A DNA stretch of 64,000 nt from Nitrospira sp. (GTDB taxonomy: Bacteria; Nitrospirota; Nitrospiria; Nitrospirales; Nitrospiraceae): the NCBI GenBank assembly GCA_024998625.1, contig JACOEL010000007.1, forward strand, positions 62,001-126,000. Direction: 5' to 3'. Positions 26,139-35,924 of this stretch are shown here, piece by piece. Made by a program: the position numbers and the translations under genes. The notes beneath the pieces are model-generated. The model saw nothing but the letters and a program-made list of their open reading frames with translations. It searched no databases and was not told the origin of the DNA. Every line of letters starts with the position of its first letter. Position 1 is the stretch's first letter.

Positions 26139-27560
26139 CTAGAAATTCGTCTCCATGCTCGACGGGGTCTTATTCAGCACGGTCGCGGCGGCGCGGGATA
26201 GGGCCGCGTCCTGATTGTGATCGAGGGCGTAGATGCGGAATTGCACGAGGCGAGTGGGCAGCAGATCCAAAAACTCTTCCAGCGGTTCAGTTGAGACGCC
26301 CTTCGTGCCGGGATCGAATACGAGCAAGGGGATGCCGCGCGTATCCTTGGGGTCCGGGCGCGGATCGAGCGGAGCCATGTCGACGCGAAACGGCAATGTC
26401 TGTAGTTTCGCCGGCAAGGCCTTCTGAATCTGCTGCTGGAATTGCTCGTGACTGGGAAAGTCCATGCCTCGCTCGATGCCCTTTTCCTTGAGCACCGTGC
26501 TGTAGGCCATTTTCCATTTCACGTCGCGTCCCAGGATATGCGCCCATTCCTGGTGCAAACGACGCAGGCTGCTTTGGCCGGCGTTCTTCCATCGCCTGAC
26601 GTCTTCCAACAAGGACCAGTCGGTCAGGGTCAGGTATTCATCCATGTGCGTGGCGGGGTTGGACGGGAACAACAGTTTCATCGTGTCCCCGAAGATGTCG
26701 CGCAGATGAATGTCGATGGCGCGGGTCGTGCGGTGATAATACACGTTCGAGTACAGATACATTCTGGTGTTCAAAAACATCTGCAGGGCCGGCAACCCCG
26801 TCTTATGAATGGTGAAGCCCTTGTCGGTGACGATGGTGTAGTGAATCAAGCGGGTCAAGTCCACCGGTCCCACCGCGACGCCGCACATGTAGGCGTCGCG
26901 CAGTACATAATCGAGGTTGTCGGCTGTGTAGCTGCCTGAAATCACCGGCTGGAGCATGTTGATCCAGCGCGGAATGCGGGAGTTATCTTTGCCTTTCTCC
27001 TTCAGGATCACATGCGCAATGTGATCAGGATTCAGCTCTTCTCCGCGATCGAAGGGACCCGACGGACTGCGGCGGATTTTTCTGATGAATGGGCCCAGGT
27101 GTTCGCGCACGATGATCTGGCCGAGCTTTTCATGCGAGAGACCGAAACCATGCAAAAAGTTATCGTCGAAGAAATGGCAGAACGGACCATGTCCGATGTC
27201 ATGGACCAGCGCCGTCACGCGGAGGAACTCCTCCACGAAGGCCGCCGAGGGGAGGTCGGAGACCACGTTCTTCAAGAATGGATAGAGATGGCGCGCGAAG
27301 CGGCCTGCCACGTGCATCGTGCCGAGTGAATGTACGAATCGTGTATGTTCCGCCGAGGGGTAGACCCAGCGCGCGCTTTGGAGCTGATAGATATAGCGCA
27401 GTCGCTGCACCCATGGAGAATCGATCAGATCTTTTTCCGTGCGTTCCGAAGGATCCGGCGTCGCGTATGGCACCGTAAACGACACGTATTCGTGGATAGG
27501 ATCGGCAATGAGGGCTAATCCGTCATAGGGCGCGGGAGGATGTGCGGTCGGTAGTTTCAT
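26139..27560 (-). CDS. HD-domain phosphohydrolase (SAMHD1/dGTPase-like)
   Basis: A 473-residue member of the HD superfamily related to dNTP triphosphohydrolases and YdhJ-like proteins. The metal-binding residues are visible in HTRFVHSLGTMHVAGRFARH and VTALVHDIGHGPFCHFFDD, then a later Asp in ADNLDYVLRDAYMCG. The N-terminal PIHEYVSFTVPY and LIDSPWVQRLRYIYQL are standard for the family. The substrate (dGTP, other dNTP or a nucleotide signal) cannot be fixed from sequence. It is the last gene of the minus-strand galU-lon-thiL run, 20 bases after the DUF2062 gene. Confidence 0.88.
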   Translation of the reverse strand: MKLPTAHPPAPYDGLALIADPIHEYVSFTVPYATPDPSERTEKDLIDSPWVQRLRYIYQLQSARWVYPSAEHTRFVHSLGTMHVAGRFARHLYPFLKNVVSDLPSAAFVEEFLRVTALVHDIGHGPFCHFFDDNFLHGFGLSHEKLGQIIVREHLGPFIRKIRRSPSGPFDRGEELNPDHIAHVILKEKGKDNSRIPRWINMLQPVISGSYTADNLDYVLRDAYMCGVAVGPVDLTRLIHYTIVTDKGFTIHKTGLPALQMFLNTRMYLYSNVYYHRTTRAIDIHLRDIFGDTMKLLFPSNPATHMDEYLTLTDWSLLEDVRRWKNAGQSSLRRLHQEWAHILGRDVKWKMAYSTVLKEKGIERGMDFPSHEQFQQQIQKALPAKLQTLPFRVDMAPLDPRPDPKDTRGIPLLVFDPGTKGVSTEPLEEFLDLLPTRLVQFRIYALDHNQDAALSRAAATVLNKTPSSMETNF

Positions 27561-27580
27561 GAGGTCGCCGGATGAAGATC

Positions 27581-28060
27581 TTAGCGCAGGCCTGATGAGG
27601 GGGGCAACGGGTGATGACCGTCCGCCGGGTTTGTGCTCCGGTACTTGGAGAGCAAGAGATAGGTGAGCGGATAGGCCAACAGGCCGCCCGCAATACTCAG
27701 GACCATCCCGCCGACGAAGAACGGCCAGGCGTAGGGCATGACCTGGTGATAAATCCCCATGAACGACAGATCGCTCCAGTCGAAGGCCGGGAAGTCATGC
27801 ACTCCCAATAGGGTAGCGCCGGTCCAATAGGTGCCTCCGAGGATGGGAATCAGCGTCCAGGGATTGTTGAGGAATGCACCGGCCAGCAGCGCCACCACGT
27901 TCAGCCCGAATGCCCAGGCGCAGAACCCCACCATCACCATATGGAGACCATAAGCCGGGGAAAAGCCGATGAAGACGCCGATGGCAAAGGCCAGCGCCGT
28001 CCGGTGCGGTGTTTCATCGAGATGGAGAACTTGTCGAAATAACGATCGTACGTCTGCCAT
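27581..28060 (-). CDS. DUF2062 family membrane protein
   Basis: ATG at 28060 (MADVRSLFRQVLHLDETPHR) gives 159 residues; the track start adds 48 unlikely residues. Characteristic DUF2062 features are ETPHRTALAFAIGVFIGFSPAYGLH and LNNPWTLIPILGGTYWTGA. At least three hydrophobic helices are visible, including PYAWPFFVGGMVLSIAGGLLAYPLTYLLL. The protein should sit in the inner membrane. No reaction is established for the family. It lies 23 bases after thiL. Confidence 0.85.
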   Translation of the reverse strand: MADVRSLFRQVLHLDETPHRTALAFAIGVFIGFSPAYGLHMVMVGFCAWAFGLNVVALLAGAFLNNPWTLIPILGGTYWTGATLLGVHDFPAFDWSDLSFMGIYHQVMPYAWPFFVGGMVLSIAGGLLAYPLTYLLLSKYRSTNPADGHHPLPPSSGLR

Positions 28061-28083
28061 CGATGTCCTTGTCCCGGAGATTG

Positions 28084-29133
28084 CTAAGAGGGCCGCAGAA
28101 AATGTTCGTAACTGGTGATCGGCAGCGGTTGCGTGGTTCCTGCACCGGTTCGTAAGCGCAGACCGAGCCGCTTGGGTGTGATCGAGCCGATACAGGTGAA
28201 ACAAAAATCGGTTTTCGCGGCCAGCCGTTCGAATTGCGCTTGCTTGCGGCGAGGAACGGTGAACAGGAGCTCGTAGTCTTCGCCACCCTGGAACCCGATC
28301 TGCTGCGGATCACGGCCGCACGCCAGGGCATAGGCCAGACAGGCAGGAGAAATCGGGAGTGCGCCGGCAAGAATTTCCGCTCCGACTCCGCTCTCTTCGC
28401 AGAGATGTCGAAGGTCACCGGTCAGGCCGTCGGATAAATCGATCGCTGAGCCGGCGAGCGCATGTTTCACCAACCATCGGCCTTCTGCAATGCGGGCGGA
28501 CGGCCGGTGGTGTCGCGCGAGGAGAAAGCGGGTGTGTGCGGGACGCAGTTTCACCGGCCCGGCGCGGGCCGTGGCCGTCAAGAGGTCCAGCCCTGCGCGG
28601 GAGTCGCCGAGTGTGCCGGTGACGTATAGCCTGTCGCCGACGCGGGCGCCGCTGCGCAGGAGCGCACGTCGAGGTTGTACGGCTCCGGTAAGTGTGATGC
28701 TGAGGAACAGGCCGTGCTTGGAGGCGGACGTGTCTCCGCCGACCAAACAGACTCGATAGGGAGTGGTGGCTTGCATCATGCCGCGATAGAGCCGCTGAAT
28801 GTGTTCCGTCGAGCAGGTCGGCGGAATCGCAATCGCGACGAGCAGGAAGCGGGGTGTGCCGCCCATGGCCGCGATATCGCTTAAGTTCGCGATAGCCCCC
28901 CGGTACCCGATGTCTTCATACGAGGAGGTAGCGGGGTCGAAGTGCACACCTTCAGCCAGGAGGTCCGTCGTGATGAGCGTCCATTCGTCGGACGAGGTTT
29001 TGAGGATGGCCGTGTCATCGCCGATCCCCTTGAGCACCTGCCGGTCTGGTCGGGCGGCCTGCGCTTGCAACAGCCGGATCAGACCGAACTCGCTACCGAT
29101 AGAACTGGTCCGGCGGGATCGGCCTGACGGCAT
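28084..29133 (-). CDS. thiL: Thiamine-monophosphate kinase
   Basis: ThiL phosphorylates thiamine phosphate to the active diphosphate. At 349 residues it has the PurM-like fold signature SEFGLIRLL, then GIGDDTAIL and TTDLLAEGVHF near the N terminus. It continues with ANLSDIAAMGGTPRFLLVAIAIP and LVGGDTSASKHGLFLSITLTG. IDLSDGLTGDLRHLCEESGVGAEI and GFQGGEDYELLFTV close the active site. It completes the route started by thiS-thiG-thiE elsewhere in the window. It lies one base after lon and reads with it. Confidence 0.95.
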   Translation of the reverse strand: MPSGRSRRTSSIGSEFGLIRLLQAQAARPDRQVLKGIGDDTAILKTSSDEWTLITTDLLAEGVHFDPATSSYEDIGYRGAIANLSDIAAMGGTPRFLLVAIAIPPTCSTEHIQRLYRGMMQATTPYRVCLVGGDTSASKHGLFLSITLTGAVQPRRALLRSGARVGDRLYVTGTLGDSRAGLDLLTATARAGPVKLRPAHTRFLLARHHRPSARIAEGRWLVKHALAGSAIDLSDGLTGDLRHLCEESGVGAEILAGALPISPACLAYALACGRDPQQIGFQGGEDYELLFTVPRRKQAQFERLAAKTDFCFTCIGSITPKRLGLRLRTGAGTTQPLPITSYEHFLRPS

Positions 29134-29134
29134 G

Positions 29135-31630
29135 TTACAGAAGCAACAATGGCGATGCCGTTGGAAGGTGGAGACTTTTCAGGAGCGAGCCGGTTGTTCG
29201 CTTGGAGGTGGTCGCGCGCGCCGATTTCTTGACCGGAGTCTTCGGGGCCGATGCGCGCGGTTTGCGGGACGAGGATCGCCGCAGGGCCGCCTTGATGACA
29301 TCGTCGACCGTATCGACAAAGATCAACTCGATGCCTTTGAGGATATGTTTTGGAATTTCCTCCAGGTCCTTCTTGTTGCGCTTCGGCAGGACGACGGTCG
29401 CGAGTTTCGCCCGTTTGGCCGCGAGGATTTTTTCCTTCAAGCCTCCGATAGGTAACACGCGCCCGCGCAGAGTGATTTCTCCGGTCATCGCGAGATCGCG
29501 GCGTACAGGGATCTGGGCCAGCGCCGAAGCGATGGCCGTGGCCATGGTGATGCCGGCCGACGGTCCGTCTTTCGGTGTGGCGCCGGCCGGTACGTGAATG
29601 TGAATGTCGTTCTTGGCGAAGATGTCGGGGCTAATGCCCAGGGTTTTCTCTCTCGAACGAACATAACTCAGGGCGGCCTGCGCCGATTCTTTCATGACGT
29701 CGCCGAGATGCCCGGTGAGGGTGAGCTGCCCCTTGCCCTTCATGACGGTCGCTTCGATATACAGCACGTCGCCGCCGCTCTCGGTCCAGGCGAGGCCTGT
29801 GGCGACCCCGATTTCGTCCTTCTCAAGTTCCGCCTCCGGAATGAACTTCGCCACACCCAGAAACTTGTTCAAATTGGTCTGGTCGATGATCTGACACTCG
29901 GATTTGCCCTCGGCGACCTTCTTGGCTACTTTCCGCATGAGGTTGGCGATTTCCCGTTCGAGGTTCCGGACTCCGGCCTCGCGCGTGTAGTGCGAGATGA
30001 CGTGGCGGATGGCCGGCTCGTTCACGCGGATATGTTTCTCGGTAATGCCATGCTCGTTCATCTGTCTGGGAATTAAGTACTTCTGCGCGATTCCGAGCTT
30101 CTCTTCTTCCGTGTATCCCGGGATGTCGATGACTTCCATGCGATCCCGTAAGGCGGGCAATATCGGATCCATGAGGTTGGCCGTGGTGACGAACATGACT
30201 TCGGTTAGGTCGAAGGGCACTCCGAGATAGTGATCGGTGAAGGTGCTGTTTTGTTCGGGATCCAGCACTTCCAGCAGAGCGGCCGAAGGATCGCCGCGGA
30301 AATCCATGCCGACTTTGTCGACCTCATCGAGCATGAATACGGGATTGTTCGTGCCGGCTTGTTTCATGCCCTGGATAATCCGTCCCGGCAGCGCGCCGAC
30401 GTAGGTTCTGCGATGGCCGCGGATCTCGGCCTCGTCGCGGACTCCGCCAAGACTGATCCGGACGAACTCGCGGCCGAGCGCGCGGGCGATGGATTTGCCG
30501 AGCGAGGTTTTGCCGACGCCGGGCGGTCCCACGAAACAGAGGATAGGCCCCTTCATTTTCTCTTTGAGCTTGCGCACGGCGAGGTATTCGATGATGCGTT
30601 CTTTCACCTTTTCCAAGTCGTAGTGGTCCTCGTTCAGGACCTTCATCGCGGCTTTCAGGTCGAGATTGTCTTTCGATTTCTTATTCCACGGGAGCTCGAC
30701 CATCCATTCCAGATAGGTCCGGACGGTGGCCGACTCCGCCGTGTCCGGATGCATTTTTTCGAGCCGCTTGAGCTGCTTCTCGGTTTCCTTGAGGACCTTC
30801 TCGGGCATCTTGGCGTCTTTGATGCGCTTGCGGAATTCCGCCACTTCCTCCGCCCGTTCATCCAACTCGCCGAGTTCTTTCTGGATGGCTTTCAACTGCT
30901 CGCGCAGGAAGTATTCGCGCTGGGTCTTGTCCATCTCCCCTTTGGCTTGAGCCTGGATCTTCTGCTGCATGGAGAGGACATCGATTTCCTTGGAGAGAAT
31001 TTCGCTGATCTGGCGCAGCCGCTGAATCGGGTCCACGATCTCCAGGACGGCCTGTGTGATGTCGACCTTCAGCCCGAGATTGGAGGCTACCATGTCGGCG
31101 AGTCGGCCGGGGTCTTCCAGATTTTCGATGACCACCATCACGTCGGGAATCAACACCTTGCCGAGGCTGACGATCTTCTCGATCTGCTCCTTGACCGTGC
31201 GCATGACGGCCTCGGTCTCCAGTGTGGAGCCGGACTGCTTCGTCTCGACGAGTTTCTCGATGCGAACCGAATAATAGGGGTCGTTCTGGATGTATTCTTC
31301 GATTCGTCCCTTGGCGAGTCCCTGGACTAAAATCTTGATCCGCTCGTCGGGCAGCTTGAGCATTCGCATGATGATGCCCACGGTACCGACTGAGTGAATG
31401 TCGTCCGGTTGCGGGTTTTCCACATCCAGGGATTTCTGGGTGGCGAGAAACAGCATGCGGTTGCCCGCGAGCGCGGCTTCGATCGCCTTGATGGACATCT
31501 CGCGTCCGACGAACAGCGGGAGCACCATGTAAGGGAACACGACGATATCCCGGACGGGCAGCAGGGGCAGCTGATCCGGCGGTTCGAGGTTCTGGTTGCT
31601 TGAGAAGTCTTGTTCTACTGCTTCGGCCAT
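29135..31630 (-). CDS. lon: ATP-dependent protease Lon (LonA), with basic C-terminal tail
   Basis: An 831-residue LonA. The N-terminal substrate domain ([23 protein letters not shown]) and a long coiled region precede the AAA module. Walker A GPPGVGKT is at about 368-375, with MLDEVDKVG as Walker B region. The protease domain carries the Ser-Lys dyad: Ser691 in KDGPSAGIT and Lys732 in GGLKEK. After the usual end ([12 protein letters not shown]) the protein has an extra Lys/Arg/Ser-rich tail of about 45 residues (785-831), not part of the Lon fold. It is preceded by galU, with two small hairpins between them. Confidence 0.97.
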   Translation of the reverse strand: MAEAVEQDFSSNQNLEPPDQLPLLPVRDIVVFPYMVLPLFVGREMSIKAIEAALAGNRMLFLATQKSLDVENPQPDDIHSVGTVGIIMRMLKLPDERIKILVQGLAKGRIEEYIQNDPYYSVRIEKLVETKQSGSTLETEAVMRTVKEQIEKIVSLGKVLIPDVMVVIENLEDPGRLADMVASNLGLKVDITQAVLEIVDPIQRLRQISEILSKEIDVLSMQQKIQAQAKGEMDKTQREYFLREQLKAIQKELGELDERAEEVAEFRKRIKDAKMPEKVLKETEKQLKRLEKMHPDTAESATVRTYLEWMVELPWNKKSKDNLDLKAAMKVLNEDHYDLEKVKERIIEYLAVRKLKEKMKGPILCFVGPPGVGKTSLGKSIARALGREFVRISLGGVRDEAEIRGHRRTYVGALPGRIIQGMKQAGTNNPVFMLDEVDKVGMDFRGDPSAALLEVLDPEQNSTFTDHYLGVPFDLTEVMFVTTANLMDPILPALRDRMEVIDIPGYTEEEKLGIAQKYLIPRQMNEHGITEKHIRVNEPAIRHVISHYTREAGVRNLEREIANLMRKVAKKVAEGKSECQIIDQTNLNKFLGVAKFIPEAELEKDEIGVATGLAWTESGGDVLYIEATVMKGKGQLTLTGHLGDVMKESAQAALSYVRSREKTLGISPDIFAKNDIHIHVPAGATPKDGPSAGITMATAIASALAQIPVRRDLAMTGEITLRGRVLPIGGLKEKILAAKRAKLATVVLPKRNKKDLEEIPKHILKGIELIFVDTVDDVIKAALRRSSSRKPRASAPKTPVKKSARATTSKRTTGSLLKSLHLPTASPLLLL

Positions 31631-31670
31631 GAGGCTCCAGTCTGCTGCTGTAGGGTCTCAGTGATGGTGA

Positions 31671-31707
31671 CGTGCTATGGCACGGTTCGGGTGACGGTAG
31701 TCCGTCA
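31671..31707. terminator. Two small hairpins between galU and lon
   Basis: CGTGC-TATG-GCACG (31671-31684) and TGACGG-TAGT-CCGTCA (31692-31707) are adjacent perfect short stems in the 86-base gap between galU and lon (minus strand). There is no U-run, so they look more like an attenuating or processing structure than a full intrinsic terminator. Confidence 0.35.
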
Positions 31708-31716
31708 TGCCCAAGG

Positions 31717-32658
31717 CTAGCTGGTGGCGCGTGTTCGACCTTGACCGGATCGGCTTGGGCCGCGGCGACGCACGTCGGCGGCGGTCGGTCGGAGTCGTTG
31801 TTGCAGGAACTCGCCGAACGCAGGTCCCAACGACGGATTCTTGAGCGCCAATTCCACGGTGGCAATGAGGAATCCGAGCTTGTCGCCCGCATCGTGCCGC
31901 TGTCCCTCGATTTCGTGGGCGAACATCGGGGTGTGCTTGACGAGTTGCCGCAAGGCATCGGTCAGTTGGATTTCTCCGTTTTTGCCCGGCGGGGTCTTGC
32001 GGAGGATCGGGAAGATCTCCGGCGGCAGGACATACCGGCCGATGACGGCAAGATTCGACGGCGCATCGGCGGGCGCGGGTTTCTCGACCAGGTCATCGAC
32101 TCGGTGCAGCCCCTTGCCCAGGCCTCGGGCGGAGATGATGCCGTATCGGCTCACCTCCTGGGGTGGAACTTCCTGCACGCCTAAGACGGCGCCTTTGCGT
32201 TGCTTGTAAATATGAATGAGTTGCGCGAGACCGGGGACCGCCGCATCGATGATTTCATCGCCCAGGATGACGGCGAACGGCTCATCGCCGATCAGGTGCT
32301 GGGCGCAGAGCACAGCGTGCCCGAGGCCCATGGCTTCCGGCTGGCGGACGTAACAGAAGTTGGCCAGATTCGAAATGTGCCGCATCTGGTTGAGCACCTG
32401 CCCCTTGCCGCTGCCCTTGAGATTTTCTTCCAGTTCCAGGGAGCGGTCGAAGTGGTCTTCGATCGCGCGCTTGCCGCGACCCGTGATGACGATGATGTCT
32501 TCGATGCCGGATGCGACGGCTTCCTCCACGACGTACTGAATCAGCGGTTTGTCGACCAGGGGCAGCATCTCTTTGGGAGAGGCTTTGGTGGCGGGGAGGA
32601 AGCGAGTGCCTAGTCCGGCAGCGGGAATAATAGCTTTACGTACATCCGTTCTCGTCAT
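31717..32658 (-). CDS. galU: UTP-glucose-1-phosphate uridylyltransferase
   Basis: GalU makes UDP-glucose, a precursor for surface sugars. The 313-residue protein opens with the nucleotide-binding signature KAIIPAAGLGTRFLPATKASPKEMLPLVDKP. It contains FCYVRQPEAMGLGHAVLCAQ, FAVILGDEII and YGIISARG. The C terminus is longer than the core and basic (RRRGPSRSGQGRTRATS). ATG 32658 is the only plausible start and lies seven bases after the -10 element, so the transcript may begin at the start codon. It diverges from bamA and probably leads the minus-strand run into lon. Confidence 0.96.
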   Translation of the reverse strand: MTRTDVRKAIIPAAGLGTRFLPATKASPKEMLPLVDKPLIQYVVEEAVASGIEDIIVITGRGKRAIEDHFDRSLELEENLKGSGKGQVLNQMRHISNLANFCYVRQPEAMGLGHAVLCAQHLIGDEPFAVILGDEIIDAAVPGLAQLIHIYKQRKGAVLGVQEVPPQEVSRYGIISARGLGKGLHRVDDLVEKPAPADAPSNLAVIGRYVLPPEIFPILRKTPPGKNGEIQLTDALRQLVKHTPMFAHEIEGQRHDAGDKLGFLIATVELALKNPSLGPAFGEFLQQRLRPTAADVRRRGPSRSGQGRTRATS

Positions 32659-32664
32659 AGGGGG

Positions 32665-32693
32665 ATAGTATGTGATGGGGTAAGTGAAGTCAA
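32665..32693 (-). promoter_or_regulatory. Near-consensus promoter of galU (predicts leaderless mRNA)
   Basis: On the minus strand TTGACT (32693-32688), 17 bases, TACTAT (32670-32665), then six bases to the ATG at 32658. The expected initiation point is the A of the ATG. No Shine-Dalgarno lies between the promoter and the start codon. Confidence 0.65.
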
Positions 32694-32747
32694 GATTTCC
32701 TCCGGTCTTTTCGGCGCGTCGCGCGCATCCTCGCGCGGGGAAACTCC

Positions 32748-32776
32748 TTTACATTGAAAAATGTGGTCAATATAAT
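32748..32776 (+). promoter_or_regulatory. Strong sigma70-type promoter for the bamA envelope operon
   Basis: TTTACA (32748-32753), 17 bases, TATAAT (32771-32776): a perfect -10 and five of six -35 matches. Initiation near 32783 would leave a leader of about 190 nt before the GTG of bamA. That leader holds no ORF with recognisable features. Confidence 0.7.
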
Positions 32777-32974
32777 CCGAGAGTTTTTCTGCGCACGTGC
32801 GGTGGTGCTGCAACGAAAGCGGCGCATCGGTGATGGTAACGACAACAGTTCGTGAGTGCCTGCGCAAGGCCGGTCGGCCCGGCGCACGTGACGCGACACG
32901 GAACGCGGTGGTTTCCTATCTCGAACTTCAGGGCAACCAGTGCTTGCATTCCCAAGTGGTACGGAAGGATTGCG

Positions 32975-35299
32975 GTGACCAAGTCGGGAGGCAGGCGGTG
33001 GGTGCCGATTCTTATTCTCGCGCTGGTGGCCTTCTACGCGTTCGGCGTAGGGGCGCCTCTGTATGCCCAGGACGGCGCGCCGACGGTCACGTCGGTCACC
33101 ATTCGTGGGCAGAAGCGCATTGAACTCCAGGCGATCGAGGGGCGTCTCACGCTCAAAGCCAACGATCGTTTTACGGCCGACGCGCTCCGCGAGCAGGTCA
33201 AGATTCTGTACGGCACCGGCTACTTTGAAGACGTACAGGTGGAGACGGAACCGGCCGCGGGAGGTGTGTCCGTCGGGTTTGTCGTCCGGGAAAAGCCTTT
33301 CATCACGGAGATCGTGTTCGACGGTAACGAGGAATTGAGCGACGACAAGCTCAAGGAAAAGATCACGATCAAGAGCCAGACGTTCCTCGATCAGCAGCAG
33401 GCCAAAGAGAGTGCGGAAAAAATCCGGCTCGCCTATCAAGAGGACGGCTATTACAACTGTCAGGTCATTCCCGTCATCCAGGCGGTGGACGAGGATCGGA
33501 AACGGTTGACCTACTTCATCAAAGAAGGCACCAAGGCCAAAGTCCGCCATATCAATTTCGAGGGCATGCGGGCGGTGACTAAGGAAGAAGTCTTTAAGGT
33601 GACGGCGACACGGGAATGGATTCCCTGGTATGGACTCATCACGCAGTTGAAGGTGCCGTCCCTGCTGTCCGATGCCGGCGTCCTGAAGCGCGAGGAACTG
33701 GGCAACGATATCGAGCGCATGCGGGAAGTCTATTTGAACAAGGGCTATCTGAATGTGCAGATCAGCCAGCCGACGCTGGAACTGAGCGAGGATAAGAAGT
33801 GGTTCGAGATCAACTATTCGATCGTGGAGGGCGAGCCGTTCATCGTGCAGGAGGTCGGGTTTCGCGGGAATACGGTGTTCGAGGATCATGAATTGCGTGA
33901 AGGGCTGAATATCAGACCGGGCGAGATTTTTCAGCGGGCCAAGATCCGGGGTGAAATCACCCGCATCACGGATCTGTACGGTGCAAAGGGCTATGTGTTC
34001 GCCGACGTTGTGCCGAACGTGACGCCCGACAATAATGCGCGCACGGCCACAATTCTCCTCAACGTGAAAGAGGGGGAGATGATGCGGATCCGCGAGATCC
34101 ACGTCCACGGCAACGACAAGACCCGCGACAACGTGGTGCGTCGCGAACTGCGGTTGGATGAGCAGGATGTGGTCGATACCCTCGCATTGAAACGCAGTTT
34201 CCAACGGCTGAACAATCTCAACTTTTTCGAGACCGTTGAAATTCTGCCGCAGCAGGTCGATGTCGACAAGGTCGATCTCAACGTGAAGGTGAAGGAGAAG
34301 CCGACCGGCCAGTTCAGTATCGGCGGCGGATTCAGCACGTTGGATAAACTGGTGGCGATTGCGGATATCACCGAAGGAAATCTCGGCGGGAACGGCTGGT
34401 TGGGTCGTATCCGCGGGCAATTGGGCCAGCAGCGGTCGTTGGGATTGGTGACGTTCCGCAACCCCTACGTCAACGACTCGTACAATGCCCTGCAACTGGA
34501 TATTTATCGGTCGATGACCAACTACATTTCCTACTTTGAGTCGAAGTCGGGTGTCAGCGCGACCTGGAGCCGCTGGCTGTCGGAGTACGTGAACGGGAGC
34601 ATCAGTCTGTTCGGCGAGCAACTCAAATACAGCGATCCTGAGGCAGGGCTGTGCCCGGATTTCATTCCGCTCATTTGTCGCCAGCTCGGGACGCAATCGT
34701 CGACGGGTTTTCGCACCTCGATTTTTCGCGACACGCGCGACTATTACCTGGATCCGCGCACCGGCTGGCGATTCAGCCTCGGTGTGGATTACGGCACGCC
34801 CGCGCTCGGCGGCAGCAATCACTTTTTCAAGTATTATGCGGACGTGATCAAGTATACGCCGTTGCTCTACGATACACGGTTCTCGGTGCACGTTCGGTAC
34901 GGTTCGACGGAGGGGATCGGGGGTCGGCCCATTCCCCTCACCGAACGGTTTTTTGTCGGCGGTATCAATACCATGCGCGGGTTCGTGTTCGGGCGGGCGG
35001 GGCCTGTGACGCCGAATGGATCCCTCTTGGGTTCCGCGAAGGAACTCATTTTCAACAACGATTTTATCTTCACCATTTCGTCCGAAGCGAAGCTGAACGG
35101 CGTGTTCTTCTTCGATTACGGAAATGGATTCGACGATAACGAACCGGTGCAGTTTAACAAACTGCGGAGCGCGGCCGGGTTCGAAGCCAGGTGGATTTCT
35201 CCGTTCGGCCCCTTGCGGGCGGCCTACGGAATCAACCTGGATCCTCGACCGACGGAGCGAATGGGTGTGTTCGAATTTACGATCGGATCGCTGTTCTGA
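32975..35299 (+). CDS. bamA: Outer membrane protein assembly factor BamA
   Basis: BamA inserts beta-barrel proteins into the outer membrane. The track start at 32852 is too early. GTG 32975, seven bases after GGAAGGA, gives a 774-residue precursor with a signal peptide (WVPILILALVAFYAFGVGAPLYA, cleavage near AQDG). POTRA repeats start TVTSVTIRGQKRIELQAIEG and include TKAKVRHINFEGMRAVTKEE and FIVQEVGFRGNTVFEDHEL. The barrel contains FFVGGINTMRGFVFGRAGPV (the VRGF/Y-type lid-lock motif) and ends MGVFEFTIGSLF with a C-terminal Phe, as required for barrel recognition. Confidence 0.96.
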   Translation: MTKSGGRRWVPILILALVAFYAFGVGAPLYAQDGAPTVTSVTIRGQKRIELQAIEGRLTLKANDRFTADALREQVKILYGTGYFEDVQVETEPAAGGVSVGFVVREKPFITEIVFDGNEELSDDKLKEKITIKSQTFLDQQQAKESAEKIRLAYQEDGYYNCQVIPVIQAVDEDRKRLTYFIKEGTKAKVRHINFEGMRAVTKEEVFKVTATREWIPWYGLITQLKVPSLLSDAGVLKREELGNDIERMREVYLNKGYLNVQISQPTLELSEDKKWFEINYSIVEGEPFIVQEVGFRGNTVFEDHELREGLNIRPGEIFQRAKIRGEITRITDLYGAKGYVFADVVPNVTPDNNARTATILLNVKEGEMMRIREIHVHGNDKTRDNVVRRELRLDEQDVVDTLALKRSFQRLNNLNFFETVEILPQQVDVDKVDLNVKVKEKPTGQFSIGGGFSTLDKLVAIADITEGNLGGNGWLGRIRGQLGQQRSLGLVTFRNPYVNDSYNALQLDIYRSMTNYISYFESKSGVSATWSRWLSEYVNGSISLFGEQLKYSDPEAGLCPDFIPLICRQLGTQSSTGFRTSIFRDTRDYYLDPRTGWRFSLGVDYGTPALGGSNHFFKYYADVIKYTPLLYDTRFSVHVRYGSTEGIGGRPIPLTERFFVGGINTMRGFVFGRAGPVTPNGSLLGSAKELIFNNDFIFTISSEAKLNGVFFFDYGNGFDDNEPVQFNKLRSAAGFEARWISPFGPLRAAYGINLDPRPTERMGVFEFTIGSLF

Positions 35300-35337
35300 T
35301 ACAGGCCGAGTGGGTGTCTGAGAAAGGAATCGCCGGA

Positions 35338-35913
35338 ATGGGGAGACCAGTGGGTTGCAACGGATCGAGGGGAGCCGGTTGGGCCGGGATGTGCCTGGTG
35401 TTCCTGACCCTGTCGTTGCTGGTCGGCGGATGCCGGTCGAACCATTCGACTGTGCCGATTTCGACACGTATCGGCGTGGTGGATCCCCAGCGAGTGTTGA
35501 GCGACACCAATGCCGGAAAAAAGGCCAAGGACATGCTGGCCTCCTTTGCGAAGAACCGTCAGGCCCTGATCGAACTGGAAGAAAAAGAGTTGCGGCGGAT
35601 GGAAGAAGATTTCATGAAGCAGGGCAGTGTGTTGAGCGCCAACGCCAAGCGCGAGCGGGAGGAACAATTCCGTCGTCGCATGTCCGAGTATCAGCAGAAG
35701 GTCACCGACCTGAATCGTGAAGTGCAGGATAAGCAGAAAGAGGTGTTGGACGGATTCCGCGAAAAAATTGAAACCTTGTCGGGCCGAGTGGCCAAACGGT
35801 TGGAACTCCAGGCTGTGTTCGATCGCGGCCGCGGGGGGCCCACTCTGTACTTCGACGAGGCGGTGGATGTGTCGTCGCAGGTGATCGAAGAATTCAATAA
35901 AACGTATCCATGA
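35338..35913 (+). CDS. OmpH/Skp family protein, predicted lipoprotein
   Basis: ATG 35338 gives 191 residues; the track adds 49 residues that overlap bamA. The N terminus (GWAGMCLVFLTLSLLVGGC) ends in a lipobox-like LVGGC, so this Skp homologue is probably lipid-anchored rather than free in the periplasm. The body begins TRIGVVDPQRVLSDTNAGKKAKDML, followed by a long charged coiled coil and a short C-terminal strand (LYFDEAVDVSSQVIEEFNK). It should chaperone outer-membrane proteins coming to BamA. It is the first of two tandem ompH genes. Confidence 0.88.
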   Translation: MGRPVGCNGSRGAGWAGMCLVFLTLSLLVGGCRSNHSTVPISTRIGVVDPQRVLSDTNAGKKAKDMLASFAKNRQALIELEEKELRRMEEDFMKQGSVLSANAKREREEQFRRRMSEYQQKVTDLNREVQDKQKEVLDGFREKIETLSGRVAKRLELQAVFDRGRGGPTLYFDEAVDVSSQVIEEFNKTYP

Positions 35914-35924
35914 TGAGGGAGCCC

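Noticed and set aside
32690-35467. 925-residue minus-strand ORF opposite bamA
   Set aside because: It mirrors the whole bamA coding frame in GC-rich DNA and has no domain-like features; bamA has signal peptide, POTRA repeats and barrel motifs.
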